64,000 nt of DNA from Sthenelais limicola (GCA_942159475.1 OW804097.1:58238986-58302985), one strand, 5' to 3'. Numbered from the stretch's first letter, positions 20,926-32,092 are shown. Notes: generated by a model from the letters alone, not told the origin. Numbers and translations: made by a program.

Positions 20926-21731
20926 TTCTACACAAACTCAACGATCAAGACAGTGGATGTGTTTCTCCAGGTTCTTATCTGAACATCATCTTCCTTCTCA
21001 CCATGTTACTGTGGATATTATGTGTATGTATTCTGCCTGCTTGTCGAGTTATATGAAACACTCATCAATTATTACATATCTGAATGCAGTGGTGTTTGGG
21101 GCTAGACTCAGGAATATTCCTTGTGTTTCCCTTGCTCATCCAGATATTAAATGTACTTTAAAAGGCATTTCTAAACTGCCTGGAGCTGCTTTATCCCCAT
21201 CAGCCCCCATCTTGCCTTCTCATCTTCAACAAATGAGGAAATTCGTCGACTGTGGGTGTGAGCAAGAGTATCTTGCTTGGACTATTTTTATTTTTTTATT
21301 CAGGACACTCTTGAGGATTGGACATGCCATTGTTTCTCCTCATATGATTTGCAGGAGAGACATTAAATTTACATCTTGGGATATGTTGCAAACAGCAGAC
21401 CCAAGGACTTATGTGCTGTTCACCTGACCAGGAAATTAATCACTTCTACCTCTGGTAACCCCATGGACATCTTATTTCGCACGTCGACTGGATCTTCTTT
21501 ATCTTCACTATTCCTGAACAATTATTTGAGAACTCTGATGAAAGAATCTGGCTTCACAGGCCTATATAGTTCTCATTCTCTTCGTCGTGGAGGAGCCTCT
21601 TTCATGGCCTCTTTAGGCATCTCTCTATCAGACATTCGCCAAAGAGGGAATTGGAAATCGTCATGTCAACTTATGTCAATCGTCATGTCAACTTAAAGTG
21701 GATTCAATGTTGTGTAAAAAATTGCGACTGA
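20711..21731 (+). pseudogene. tyrosine recombinase (frameshifted)
   Basis: Expected to integrate a circular DNA form by strand exchange instead of DDE-integrase chemistry. The first frame (20711-21427) overlaps the RT frame. Domain sequence probably starts near the ATG at 20891. A core-binding domain (TQTQRSRQWMCFSRFLSEHH onward) leads to LLRIGH, whose Arg (21314-21316) fits catalytic Arg I. The frame then shifts -1 to 21376-21696, which carries the HxxR motif (His 21574, Arg 21583, in HSLRRGG) and RGNWKSS, with Trp (21652) where many recombinases have His. A second -1 shift is needed to reach TYV with the likely nucleophile Tyr at 21672-21674. That frame stops at 21729-21731. The usual distance of eight residues from Trp to Tyr fits. 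The region that normally holds the catalytic Lys hairpin lies at the first shift and is not clearly preserved. Confidence 0.85.
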
Positions 21732-21754
21732 CTCTGTCCTTCGTTTTGGCCTTT

Positions 21755-21843
21755 GGTATTTATTTAATAAACAGCTTCTGGCTGTTCTGGCCAAATTCAT
21801 ATGACAGTGTTCCTTCTTCATCCTAGCGTTGTGGCTCGTATAT
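21755..21843 (+). repeat. split direct repeat B1
   Basis: 89 bp, starting 23 bp after the recombinase stop and ending exactly where A2 begins. It differs from B2 at one base (GCGTTGTGG against GCGTCGTGG). It carries AATAAA at 21766-21771. Confidence 0.93.
21766..21771 (+). promoter_or_regulatory. AATAAA in B1
   Basis: A consensus polyadenylation hexamer, 35 bp after the recombinase stop. Confidence 0.5.
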
Positions 21844-22039
21844 GTGTAACTGAAGCCTCAGTGGTTATATCGACCACGCCCACCTCGCTAGGGGAATCAC
21901 TATGACGTATTCATCGCCTCAGCCAATCACAGGCGGGCATTGGGTTGCCACGCCCACATTCGATGCTCCCAACCGCTAATTCAAGTTCATTCACCGAGTC
22001 GGTGAAGTCGTTGGGTCGTGCATCGCCGAAAAATTTTAA
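21844..22039 (+). repeat. split direct repeat A2 (complete form)
   Basis: 196 bp. It keeps the 61 bp missing from A1, including a second CCACGCCC box and a CRE-like TGACGTA, and an intact CCAAT at 21933-21937. The rest matches A1 with two substitutions. It contains the hairpin at 21990-22006. Confidence 0.92.
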
Positions 22040-22144
22040 CTTCACTGTTTATATTTATCCGATATTGTCTGTTCGGTAATTATTTATTGCTATTGCTTCT
22101 GTGATATTGATTTATAATCACTTGTATATGTGGATATCTTGTAG
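22040..22144 (+). other. 105-bp spacer between A2 and B2
   Basis: AT-rich sequence that matches neither the start of ORF1 after A1 nor any other part of the element. The simplest Ngaro plan has A2 and B2 adjacent. Confidence 0.7.
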
Positions 22145-22233
22145 GGTATTTATTTAATAAACAGCTTCTGGCTGTTCTGGCCAAATTCATATGACAGTGT
22201 TCCTTCTTCATCCTAGCGTCGTGGCTCGTATAT
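22145..22233 (+). repeat. split direct repeat B2 (3' end)
   Basis: 89 bp matching B1. It carries AATAAA at 22156-22161, which probably serves as the element's terminal polyadenylation signal. The element ends at CTCGTATAT, after which similarity to the B1-A2 junction stops. Confidence 0.92.
22156..22161 (+). promoter_or_regulatory. AATAAA in B2
   Basis: Second copy of the polyadenylation hexamer, in the last 80 bp of the element. Confidence 0.5.
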
Positions 22234-24203
22234 ATGATAATAATTACCAAGACTAATTACTAAATTGCCAAAGTTCAACTCAATACTGCAGGCCCTGACT
22301 GCAGGGGAACAATGGGCAGGACACGCAAAGCCTGCTTACATCACCTGCTGTTTGCCTTGCATCGGGATGTAGTCTGTGCATTCAATGTTAATGAAGACGT
22401 TATTGTAGTGCATACAATTTATAGCTTTATTCAAGGCCACCACGAAATACAAAAACAATTTTGATGTCAAATATTAATCACTAACTTATTTCAAAACTTT
22501 CATTTCAATCCAAGCTCACAGTAGTAAACAATATTTTGCCCTCAGACACAAATGACTATAGCAAGAAGGGACTATTTTTTCCGGCAACTCTCTGAAACAC
22601 TGTTCAGCTTTCAATGCACATTACTTACAGCTTTCTTAAGGAACCTGTCACTTATCTCGGCAAAAACCAGCGCCTTAAATATGTGCGCCAATTCCCTAGA
22701 GGATCATAATCCGCTCCCCTATGCAAAGCCTTGTCATTACTGATGGGGTATTGACGTGATTTGTAGGAATAAAACTCTCCAATTTGCATCTTTGGGAAGT
22801 CATTAAGTGCTAAGATAGAGATAAGACGATTATTTACCACAAGCAATATGCTGACAATCCGTCATGCATCACGAGGGAGCTGTTGCAGAGATGAATAAAA
22901 GTCCCTTTCACTGCTAAAAACCAACGTCTTTTAGAATTTATCGGTCAGAAGCATATGTCAGTTTCAGTTAACATCGATCAAAAACTAAAGATTTTTCGTT
23001 CCATTCTTTAATACTCATTTCAAAATGTCGGAAGATTTCACCCGACAGGCAGTGTGACGTTTTCTATATGGTTTCATGAAGGTCCACATTTCTATTTCGG
23101 TGACCCCCCAGAATACCACAGTTATTTCACTTATTATCACTCACGAGTGCTGGTTTTCTTTCAGCAGATTGGGTGTTTCAGATTTGTGTATACATTCATA
23201 ACAGCAGCAACATTTTGACGACTATATTCCGAGTTTCCACATTTCTGAAAATTTCTGAAAAACAAATCGCAAGAATGTGAGAGCATGTGTAAACCATTTA
23301 AGGTTTAAAGGACGTGACCTTGCGCACATTTACCCACTCATGAGTCTCATTTATGACTGAAATATTCTGAATTTTTAAGGTCATTTCCAACACATTTTGA
23401 ATGCAAGCATGCGACCAAATATCAGTAATGCTCAGATTTACATACTCTGAAAGTGGTTTCCTATGGTTCCATGCATAATTCTCAACATTTATGATTTCCA
23501 CATAGGTCAGTAAAATATTCCGATTACTACAGTAAGGATTAGACCTCCATGAAATTCCAATTTACATATTCAATGTGCATTACATTATCATATATGATGC
23601 AGGTGCAGAATATGACCCACATTAACCGACCGACCAGCCAACAGTGAGAGGCTGCTGATGTTTGTGTAATTCTGTGGCCCTAGGATTATACACTTTTGTG
23701 CACATACAGACCTGAAATGGAGGTGATTAATCCATTTAGTATGTATTTAGTAAAAAAAAAATAGGAAATTATTCAGCAATATATTATCCCATCATCAAAA
23801 CAAAGTCAACATTCACAAACCTCTTCTCTTCAAGACAGAATTCATGATCGCATGGCTGCAGATTGTCCCTTGTTGAAACATAGCTCTGAGGCTAGAGTCC
23901 CATCAGCGACATTGATCAAATATCTTTCAAATCTTTTGAGATGCGATGAACAACAGAAGCCTTTCGTTAATAACATCATGTCATTGCCCTCCATACATCA
24001 ATGTAGGGTCCCCCATGATGACAGGGCAGATCTATCAACACAGCAATATGATTGATTGCACTGATTACATGTCAAATAATACACATGAAGGTAAGCCTGT
24101 TTACTTCAAACTGAGACCATCTGACAGCCAGATCAAAGTCAAGAGTGTTTTAGGTAACCATTGTCCATACAAGCGATCAAAGCCATGCAGCTCTTTGAAA
24201 TTG
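22234..24203. other. no gene recognised
   Basis: Right flank of the retrotransposon. A family C fragment (TTTCAGTTAACATCGATCAA) is at about 22957-23030. Apart from that, no supported gene was seen. Confidence 0.45.
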
Positions 24204-24785
24204 TGGTAGTAGTAGGGAGGATGGATTTGTGGGGTGTGTAGTATAGAAGCCTTGAGGGGGAGGGAGGGGAGGGAGGGAAGGGAGAGAGGGAGGGGAGAGA
24301 GGGAGGGGAGGGAGGGAGGGGAAGGGAAAAGGGATGGGAAAGAAAAGAGGGGGAGGGGTGGGGATGGAGGGGAAGAAGGCAGGGGAGGAAAAGGAAGGGA
24401 ATGAATAGAAGAGGGAGAGAAGGCAAGCGAGGAGAGGCAAGGGAAACATTAAATTAAACAAGGAGGTAGATATAACATTTCCCTCTCAGTACAAGTAAAT
24501 TAGAAAGAAGGGAGAGAAAGAAGCAAAGGAGCTAAAGAATGGATGGGAAAGAGTTAAGGAAGGGACAGAATAAAGGCAAGATAGAATAGGGTGGATAAGG
24601 GAGAGCAGGGATGATAGAGGGGAGAAAATGGCCGGAGGATGGAAAGGGAGAGAAAGTAGTGAGGGAAGGAAGGCAAGGGAGGGAAGGGAAGGACAGAATA
24701 AAGGCATCGTAGAGAGGGAAGGCAAGTGGGGTAAGAAAGAAGGGAATAGCACACGAAAAGCTGATTGTGAGGAAAAGATGAGAAA
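24204..24785 (+). repeat. purine-rich (GGGA/GGA) tract
   Basis: The + strand is almost only A and G between 24245 and 24450, and again from about 24505 to 24740, around a short mixed gap. Open frames on the minus strand here translate to Pro/Ser/Leu low-complexity sequence and are artefacts. Confidence 0.9.
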
Positions 24786-25379
24786 AGTATTACAGATATT
24801 GAAATAGGGATTAGAGTGCAAGACAAAAACGAGAGATAAACATAATCAAATTGTACAATAAACCTACACCAATTCACAAAACAATCGGCATCTTTGAATA
24901 TTTGAAATAAAAGAAATGACATTCTTTAAATTTTCCTTTCAGTGCCATTTCGAAATTTCAAAGAACGTCTTGCAGCCATGACACTTAAAGCCTATTAAAC
25001 TAACAAAGCCATTAGTCCTGATCTCATTTGTAAGCCGCCTGGATGTAGGTCACATTGTGTGAGATTCATAATGAGTTTTTTTGTGTAATATTTCTAATGA
25101 GTGATCTCCTTGTCTAACCATATGACGTCTTTATTGCCTATAAAACATAGGCATGACACGTCATCAGCAGTGGGAGTGGCCTGTTGCCATGTCAACAACC
25201 ACAGCGCCCTCCCCAAACGCTGCAAATGGCCAAACATCCAGGTACCATTTTCAGATAAATGGGCTTCTTTTTATCCTGTTGGCTCAGGATGGGTAAGGGT
25301 GAGGGTGAGGACTCGTTAGCATTGATAATGTTTCTTAATAGCTCTTATGAGGGTTCCAGAGAAATGTTCATTCAATTTG
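24786..25379. other. no gene recognised
   Basis: Nothing recognised. A short GGGTAAGGGTGAGGGTGAGG stretch is at about 25289-25310. Confidence 0.45.
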
Positions 25380-25470
25380 TTAAAGCTGCACTCTCACTCT
25401 CACTTAACGTCGGTAAAAACTGAACATTTTCTGCTTTTACCCATCTAAAAGTCATTTGACAAAAATTCTA
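25380..25470 (+). repeat. Family C element end
   Basis: TTAAAGCTGCACTCTCACTC, ACGTCGGTAAAAACTGAACA, then TACCCATCTAAAAGTCATTT. Matches the copies at 31.9 and 59.6 kb. Confidence 0.65.
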
Positions 25471-25770
25471 AAGGATTCCGCCTGGCTGTTTTACTACAGG
25501 TCTTCTTAAACGTCGCCATTTGTATAATTTGGAGGACCCACCGAATCCTTTCATGCAATGACCTTACTTATCATCGCTCACTGGCAGCAGTTTTCTCTTG
25601 GTGATTAGACCTCAAATTCTGGTATAAACATATAAAGTTTTGTAGCATAACATTCACAATATTCATTCTACAGCAAACCCGGGAAGGTACATGGTCCCTC
25701 CATCTCCAAGGACATCCAATGTTGCTGTAGGCGTGTAAAGGCCGCCAACAAGGAATGCTACATCGCAACA

Positions 25771-25935
25771 GTACGGAAGCCCATCGCTGCCATCTCGCCT
25801 CTCGCCTCTCACCTCTCGCCTCTCACCTCTCGCATCTCGCATCTCGCCTCTCGCATCTCACTTTTTAAATCTCGCCTCTCGCATCTCGCCTCTCGCCTCT
25901 CACCTCTCGCATCTCGCATCTCGCATCTCACCATG
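25771..25935 (-). repeat. minisatellite, left arm of an inverted pair
   Basis: GTACGGAAGCCCATCGCTGC leads into an array of TCTCGCC, TCTCACC and TCTCGCA heptamers, with one CTTTTTAAA interruption. It is the inverted counterpart of 27237-27428, including the unique edge. Confidence 0.9.
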
Positions 25936-26244
25936 TTTTCCTGCACACCTGCCATGTTTTCCATCTGCATAGTGGAGATTCCACCTTTTACCAAGGGAAC
26001 TGGAACTAGGGGAATTCCCCACATGTGACACTTCAATCACATGTGGCATGGTGGCATGGTAGGCCTACATTGTGTCCTTGTTTTTTTATTAGTAAATAAT
26101 TGATGTGTTTCAGGATAATGAGTCATATAATAATTATAATAATTGTATACTAATAGTATTTTAAACAATTATAGAAAAAAATTATGATGTGTCACTGGAA
26201 AACTAGTTAAATACAGGGCACAAAAATAGAATTTTGAAATACAA

Positions 26245-26435
26245 TTGTATTTCAACCCTCTTCTTCACTCTCCCACTCCTCTGCATGTAGGATGGTCACC
26301 CTCTCTCCCCATATATACTTCCCCCTCTCCCTCTCTCCCTCCCCCTCTTCTCTGGCTTTCATACCTGTTTTTTTTTGGCCCAGGAGTGATATCTCTCACC
26401 TCTCGTCCCTCAACCCTCCCCTCTCACCTTTCCCC
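26245..26435 (-). repeat. pyrimidine-rich tract
   Basis: CT-rich on the + strand, with a T run near 26370. Bordered on both sides by GATGTGTTTCAGG (about 26102 and 26517), which is a family B-type end. Confidence 0.7.
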
Positions 26436-26536
26436 TAATGAGAGGAAATATTAGTCACACTGAATAATGTTTCCAATTCAATAGTCTAATTCCTTGCATA
26501 CCTTCGAGTTTATACTGATGTGTTTCAGGGAAATGA

Positions 26537-26613
26537 GTCACAATGATATACTGTTTATTTCCCATATTTTCATTCATCAAACTTAAAATTGAGACTGGGG
26601 GATATGGAAATAT
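26537..26613. repeat. 77-bp inverted repeat, left arm
   Basis: Perfect reverse complement of 26789-26865. It begins GTCACAATGATATACTG and ends GGGGGATATGGAAATAT. Confidence 0.92.
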
Positions 26614-26725
26614 GAGGGAGGGCGGGAGTGGGGGAGGGAGATGGGGAGGCAGGAGAGGGGGAGGCGGTAGTGGGGGAGGGGCAGCTGGAGGGGGGTGAGT
26701 GACTGGATTGGGGGTGGCGGCGGTT
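26614..26725 (+). repeat. purine-rich tract inside the inverted repeat
   Basis: GA- and G-rich loop sequence between the 77-bp arms. Confidence 0.85.
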
Positions 26726-26788
26726 TGTTAGATATTTTGGTATTGAATATTGATGTTATGTCCCAAAGAAGACATATGTACCAATGAT

Positions 26789-26865
26789 ATATTTCCATAT
26801 CCCCCAGTCTCAATTTTAAGTTTGATGAATGAAAATATGGGAAATAAACAGTATATCATTGTGAC
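26789..26865. repeat. 77-bp inverted repeat, right arm
   Basis: Perfect reverse complement of 26537-26613, 175 bp away. Confidence 0.92.
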
Positions 26866-27165
26866 CCTCCTTCTCCTGCTCACGCTCCCTTTCCCTCTCA
26901 CCCTACCTCTCCCTCTCACCCTCCCTCTCACCCTCCCTCTCACCCTACCTGTCCTTCTCACCCTCCCTTTCCCTCTGCCTCTCACTCTCCCTCTCACCCT
27001 CCCTCTCACCCTACCTCTTCTGCTCACCCTCCCTCTCACCCTCCCTCTCCCTTCTCCTCTCACCCTACCTCTCACCCTCCCTTTCCCTCTCCCTCTCCCC
27101 CTCCCTCTCCCTCCCCCTCTCACCCTACCTCTCCCTCTCACCCTCCCTCTCCTTCTCACCCTCAT
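26866..27165 (-). repeat. CCCTCTCAC minisatellite
   Basis: About 300 bp of CCCTCTCAC, CCTACCTCT and CCCTTTCC variants. Both strands are open but low complexity (Leu/Pro/Thr or Arg/Gly/Val), so no gene is called. Confidence 0.92.
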
Positions 27166-27236
27166 ACCTAGAGTCAAGGAAGTCTGCCATTATAAGTTCA
27201 GTCTCATTGAAAAAAATGGATCTACTATGTGGGAAA

Positions 27237-27428
27237 CGGAAGGCGAGAGGCGAGAGGCGAGAGGCGAGAGGCGAGAGGCGAGAGGCGAGAGGCGAGAGGC
27301 GAGACTTAGAAGGTGAGAGGCGAGAATTCAAAGGGGAGAGGCGAGAAGTGAGAGGTGAGAGGCGAGAATTCAAAAGTGAGAGGCGAGAGGCGAGAGGCGA
27401 GATGGCAGCGATGGGCTTCCGTACTACA
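27237..27428 (+). repeat. GAGAGGC minisatellite, right arm of inverted pair
   Basis: About nine uniform GGCGAGA units, then degenerate units with AATTCAAA interruptions, ending GATGGCAGCGATGGGCTTCC then GTAC. The edge and units are the reverse complement of 25771-25935. Confidence 0.92.
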
Positions 27429-28009
27429 GGCTCTTGGTTTCGAGTTTTATTTTATAATCCATATAATATAAAGCTAGAGCGATTTCTACAAAAAGAGGTA
27501 AAAAAGAAAAGGTAGAAAGAAGGGTTTCTTTGTCCGGAATGTTCTCGGAATTTGTTGTATTACAAACCACTTTACTGATCTGTAGAGGTCTGTCCCCCCT
27601 CTCTGGATGTCGTCATATGTGGTTTGTGAAGGTTTTTGGGTTGGAAATGTGATTTTGAAGCCTTTTTTAAATCGGGATATCCACACACTATTTATAGCCT
27701 GGGAAAGCCCCTGTGAGATACTACGTCATTTCCCACAAACTACATCCAGGGAAACCTAACTACAGAGATGCCAAGTTTTTTGGGAATTTTATGATGAATA
27801 CCGGGTCATTATTAGTCAACAAAACTAGAAAAATCCAGCAGAGGACGCAATAGCAATATATGAAGGGATTTAGTCATTAAGTAAGTAAGTAGTTAGTAAG
27901 GTAAGTCTAATCAAGAGAAATTAGAAAAATCGCATAGACCTCCTGTTTGATTAGAATTAATTAGGGACATGTTACATTTAGTGTGACGTTTAGCATCTAC
28001 AGGTGGAGC
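27429..28009. other. no gene recognised
   Basis: No supported gene. A short AAGTAAGTAAGTAGTTAGTA run is at about 27879. Confidence 0.4.
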
Positions 28010-28135
28010 ATGAGGAAAAAGGGAGGAAGAGGGGGAAACCGGAGATAGGGTTGGGAGAGAAAAACAGGTATGAAAGACAGAGAAGAGGGGGAGGGAAAAG
28101 AGGGAGAGGGGGAAGTGTGGGGAGAGAGGGTCCCC
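28010..28135 (+). repeat. purine-rich tract
   Basis: GA-rich on the + strand, with GGAGGGAAAAGAGGGAGAGG near 28090. Confidence 0.85.
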
Positions 28136-28316
28136 GTCCGGAGGACGGGTACTTTGCTAGTCTATTCATAAGGACATTGGCAGCAACAACCTATCGTAGG
28201 TTAAACTGATGTTCACATCAAAGGAAATTAATCCTTAAGGGTCTGCAACACCTAGGTGCTTCCCATGGTCTGACAAGACGGAAGAAGGCCAAATGAAGGG
28301 TCGGTTGCACACCTAT

Positions 28317-28545
28317 GATAAGATTGTGTCTTAAAGGCATGTTAGCACCTTCGTAAAGAGAGGGAGGTACGATAAAGGTTTGATGCATAAACTGATGCAT
28401 TTGAGGAAGGTAAAATAAACACAAAAAAGAGTAACATGTGTAAGATAGACCTCTCAGGCTAGTCTGAGAAAAGACCTGTATGTATACACTGCACTGCAAT
28501 GATAAGACGTTAAGGGAGGCCTCTATAGTGTTTTACCATACAATT
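28317..28545 (+). repeat. Family D element
   Basis: AAGATTGTGTCTTAAAGGCA, GCATAAACTGATGCATTTGA and CTCTCAGGCTAGTCTGAGAA in the same order as at 10268-10490. It ends near CTATAGTG. Confidence 0.6.
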
Positions 28546-31500
28546 GTATAGTACAATGGCCCCTTTTATGGACGGAATGTGATGCAAACACGAATGTCTA
28601 GAACTCGTAAATCAAATAGAACACATGAAAGTGCGATTTACTGTATATCATAATAATTTTGGTGAGAATGTTCATTGTGTGTGGTATTAACAGCTACATG
28701 ACCCATTCTAGACCACAAACGTTTCATCGGACCCTCTTATAAATAACCTGCCCTCTTTGTAGGCTACAAAGGGAGGCTGTACTTAAGTAAAAGAAGTCTT
28801 ATTAATCTCCATCACGCTCACACCCTTTTAGGAACCAGCTTAAGAAGACGTTCTTTGTCTCTCTTGGTTACAGCGGTTTCAGGCCCCACTCCACTAAATC
28901 AATTAAGCATATTTGCACGGGGTGAGGAGGGCCGTGTGTTAGTGTCTACGCTGAATCAATAGTCTTAGATTCTTCTTCTTTTGTGGTCTGTGTGGCGAGA
29001 CCTGAAAACAGCTAAAAGTATTTTTGCTAACAGCAGCAAACAAAACTCCCCTTTGCTGCCTGTCTTTCTTGGTTTAACAATACTTTTAGTGCTCCTCCAA
29101 GACAAAATGAATACACGGATTTCTTGTTTTTCGTTCATTGTTTCTGAGGCAAAATATAAACATTCTTCTTCGGCTTGCTCGTTTTTTCCAAATGTAAGTC
29201 ACCTGCGAGCAAGACAATGGCTTCCAAAATGTAAAACATAATGTGGTATCTTTTCCTTTCTTTTTTCTTGTCTTTATTTTATTTCGGACCAATATTACAG
29301 TAAAAAATTGCTATTGTCAGCTGAACCTTACATTTAACAGTTTGCTATAAAGACGTTAGCGAATAAATAAAAATACAAAACGTTACCATAATCATCAGGA
29401 CTATATCCATTGGTACCTTGGTAATTAGAAATAGAGAAAAGTATGAAATATCTAAAAAAATAAATTAAAAATAATAGCTCAGTTAAGTGATTTCTCATGA
29501 AAGGTTGACATATTTTGTGGAATAGCCTAACAACACTCAAGCAGTCCAATGGAATTGCCTAATGTGCTGTATATATACTCTTAAAATATTATCTTTGCAT
29601 AAGGGGGCCCTCAGGATATTACACTCAAATACGTTACGTACTTTAGGCGGCCATGGCAATGGATATAACGCTTCAAGTTGGTATACCAAAACTGACATTA
29701 ACTGAGAACGTTTAACATTTCAAAGCAAGTCTTATGTCCACAATTAACCCTTAGAAGAGTTCACCCATAGATCACACACAGGCAGCGCATGCTTACATGT
29801 GTGTATAGACTCAAAATAAATGTTTGCCAGCGAGGCTATGTCCATACATTCCCACGGATGGATCAATCGGACATAATTAGCCCGTCCCTGTCTTTGTGCC
29901 TGGTGCCTTTCTTCAGTGTAGCAGAACCAAGACAACCAAGAACCAAGCATCCCTTGGGCTCTGTCTTCTGCCTACCTTGTGTAGTACATACCTCCCTGTC
30001 TGGAAAAAATAATTGATTTTTGTTTAAATCTTTGTGTGTAGGGATACTTTGCTCTTGGAAGCATCTGAGGAATTTATGATTAAGGGAAAGTTATACTGGC
30101 CGTTCATCATACCTTTCTATTGGGTAATATGTAATGCTAAAGGCTACAACATTAGCATTCGCCAATCTAATTGTCTCTTTTTTCAAGTTTTCATGATCTC
30201 CAGGTTGCATTTTACACTAGGCCTTCATTTACTGCAATTACAACGTATTATTCATATTGTGTATTTTTTGGACCAGGTTTCTTATACCTAAATTTCATAA
30301 ACGTTTTTTGGCCAAAGTTGTATGTTAAAACAAAAATGGGAAGAAAGTGAATATAGGCAGTTAAAAGTTAGAACAATCAACATTTTCTGATACAGCATGA
30401 TAACGCATCCCGTTAAATAAAGTCAACAGACATTTTAATTTAATTTCATTGACAAACATAAACTATAAAATAAAGTAATGTTTTTTTCTTTTATAGATAC
30501 TAGATGTAGATACAATTGCATTACTTCGTTCATGAAATTATCACTATAGGAGTAATCATTTTAGTCTGTATAAAGTGGTTATAACTTCTGAACTGTCTAT
30601 TGCAGCGATTACAATTAAGTGAATATTACCACTATGGTATTGCACTCACTTTACGTGACAGAAATGCGTTCGTGATCCTCGGGCACGGAAATACATTATT
30701 TGATTTGATCTTTCCTTGCACCCAATTTGCCCTTTTTATTCGATTTTTAAAAATATTCTTAAAATTCCAAAATCAATACGCCTGTTGCGACAAAATACAC
30801 TTAGTGCTGGGGGAGATGTGTAATGTTTCAGAGACTAACATGAAATATTTGAGATAAAAAAGTGCCTCTGACAACAGTTGCCAATTAAATGTGAAACAAA
30901 ATATTGAAAGGCATGATGGCCATGAAAGCTGAGTTATCTGCCTAGTTTCAGTTGGATCCATGTAATACACTGTTGTCTGCTGGTATGTCTCATTCATTGT
31001 CCATAATTATACACACCAATGTGATATTATTAAAGTCAATTTTCGGTAAATATTCATTTAGATCCAACAGTATTTGATAAATTCTATTGCTAAGAAATAA
31101 TAGACGATCTTGAGAATATTGTATTGTAATAGTTTTATTTCCATATCTTATTCTAATACATCATGGAAAAAGGATCAAATAGGATAAATTATATAAATAA
31201 ATAGTATTATTATCTTACAAAACCTTCTGTAAACAGATCTTCCAGGTCACCCTATTTTAAATGTTTGATTTATTGTAGATATAATAAAATGAGTACATTG
31301 CTTTTTCCTTAATGTAAAAGAAGATTGTCTACCCGTGGGTATGGTCATGAATTTTATTTTCCATTCAGATTCTTGATAGTGCAATTATTATTACACGTTT
31401 GTATTATAACAATGCTAATATTACCCCTCTGTATAATAACAATGATATTAACACCTATAGATGTATAATAACAAGGATAGTAATGTAGGGAAATATATTC

Positions 31501-31734
31501 CCTCATACATAAATAAGGTCCTTAATTAATTAAAAACACATAGATGTATACAACTTAAAGTTTGGTATAAGTATTCATCACTAATTGCGTCCAACGTCTG
31601 AAAAATTAGAAACATTAAGACATACCTAAAAGCAGATCTTGTGGGGAAAAACATTTGTAAATACTTTTTTGCGAGATCTTTCTGTGACACATCATATTTA
31701 GTTGTTGCATTGTGGCTGTGAATAAAGGTGATAG
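28546..31734. other. no gene in 3.2 kb
   Basis: The longest plain stretch of the window. Short frames (for example 28981-29241) carry no recognisable domain. A and T runs are frequent. No RNA gene or repeat end was noticed, so distal regulatory DNA is possible but not shown. Confidence 0.45.
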
Positions 31735-31862
31735 CAGTGAGAGAGCAGGAGAAGAAATCGGTGGGGAGCAGGAGGAGGAGAGCTGGATAAACAAGGGGAG
31801 GGTGTGAGAATGGCAATGAAGGTAGGTAATGATGCCTCCACTACAGGGGAATGAGGGTGAAG
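31735..31862 (+). repeat. purine-rich tract
   Basis: GA-rich with GAGCAGGAGGAGGAGAGCTG near 31767. The minus-strand open frames are low complexity. Confidence 0.7.
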
Positions 31863-31892
31863 TACCTTTTGACACGCCAGCATCTCTTCACC

Positions 31893-31985
31893 TTAAAGCT
31901 GCATTCTCAGTTAACATCAATTCTACTTTTTGTTCCCCTTTATTTTCTAAACCATCTCAAAATGATTTGACTAAATTGTTGACTA
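31893..31985 (+). repeat. Family C element end
   Basis: TTAAAGCTGCATTCTCAGTT, ACATCAATTCTACTTTTTGT and CATCTCAAAATGATTTGACT. Matches 25380-25470 and 59576-59668. Confidence 0.65.
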
Positions 31986-32092
31986 TATAACAATAAAAGC
32001 AGTAAAATGATGATAACTTGAACCATATAGGTCATCCAATGGGTCAATTTGGTATGATTTGTGTTCCCGTAATAGATGAGAATTGAGCTTAA

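Larger units (their letters stand above)
17754..22233 (+). mobile_element. Ngaro-like tyrosine-recombinase retrotransposon
   Basis: A 4.48-kb element. It encodes a Gag-like protein, reverse transcriptase-RNase H and a tyrosine recombinase, and has split direct repeats in the order A1, ORFs, B1, A2, B2. A1 (17754-17888) matches A2 (21844-22039) apart from a 61-bp gap and two substitutions. B1 (21755-21843) matches B2 (22145-22233) with one mismatch in 89 bp. B1 and A2 touch exactly, which in the known replication model stands for the circle junction. No methyltransferase domain, integrase or LTR was seen. This plan separates it from DIRS1-type elements, which have inverted termini, and places it with Ngaro. 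Frameshifts in ORF1 and in the recombinase make this copy probably non-autonomous. The + strand is the coding strand. Confidence 0.92.

Noticed and set aside
17754..22233. LTR retrotransposon or DIRS1-type element
   Set aside because: No long terminal repeats bracket the whole element, no integrase is present, and the termini are split direct rather than inverted repeats.
24139..24922. Overlapping minus-strand open frames of 94-122 codons
   Set aside because: They translate the GGGA-rich tract into Ser/Pro/Leu/Phe low complexity and have no domain.
26728..27316. 149- and 188-codon frames on opposite strands
   Set aside because: Both are readings of the CCCTCTCAC and GAGAGGC minisatellites (Arg/Gly/Val and Leu/Pro/Thr runs).
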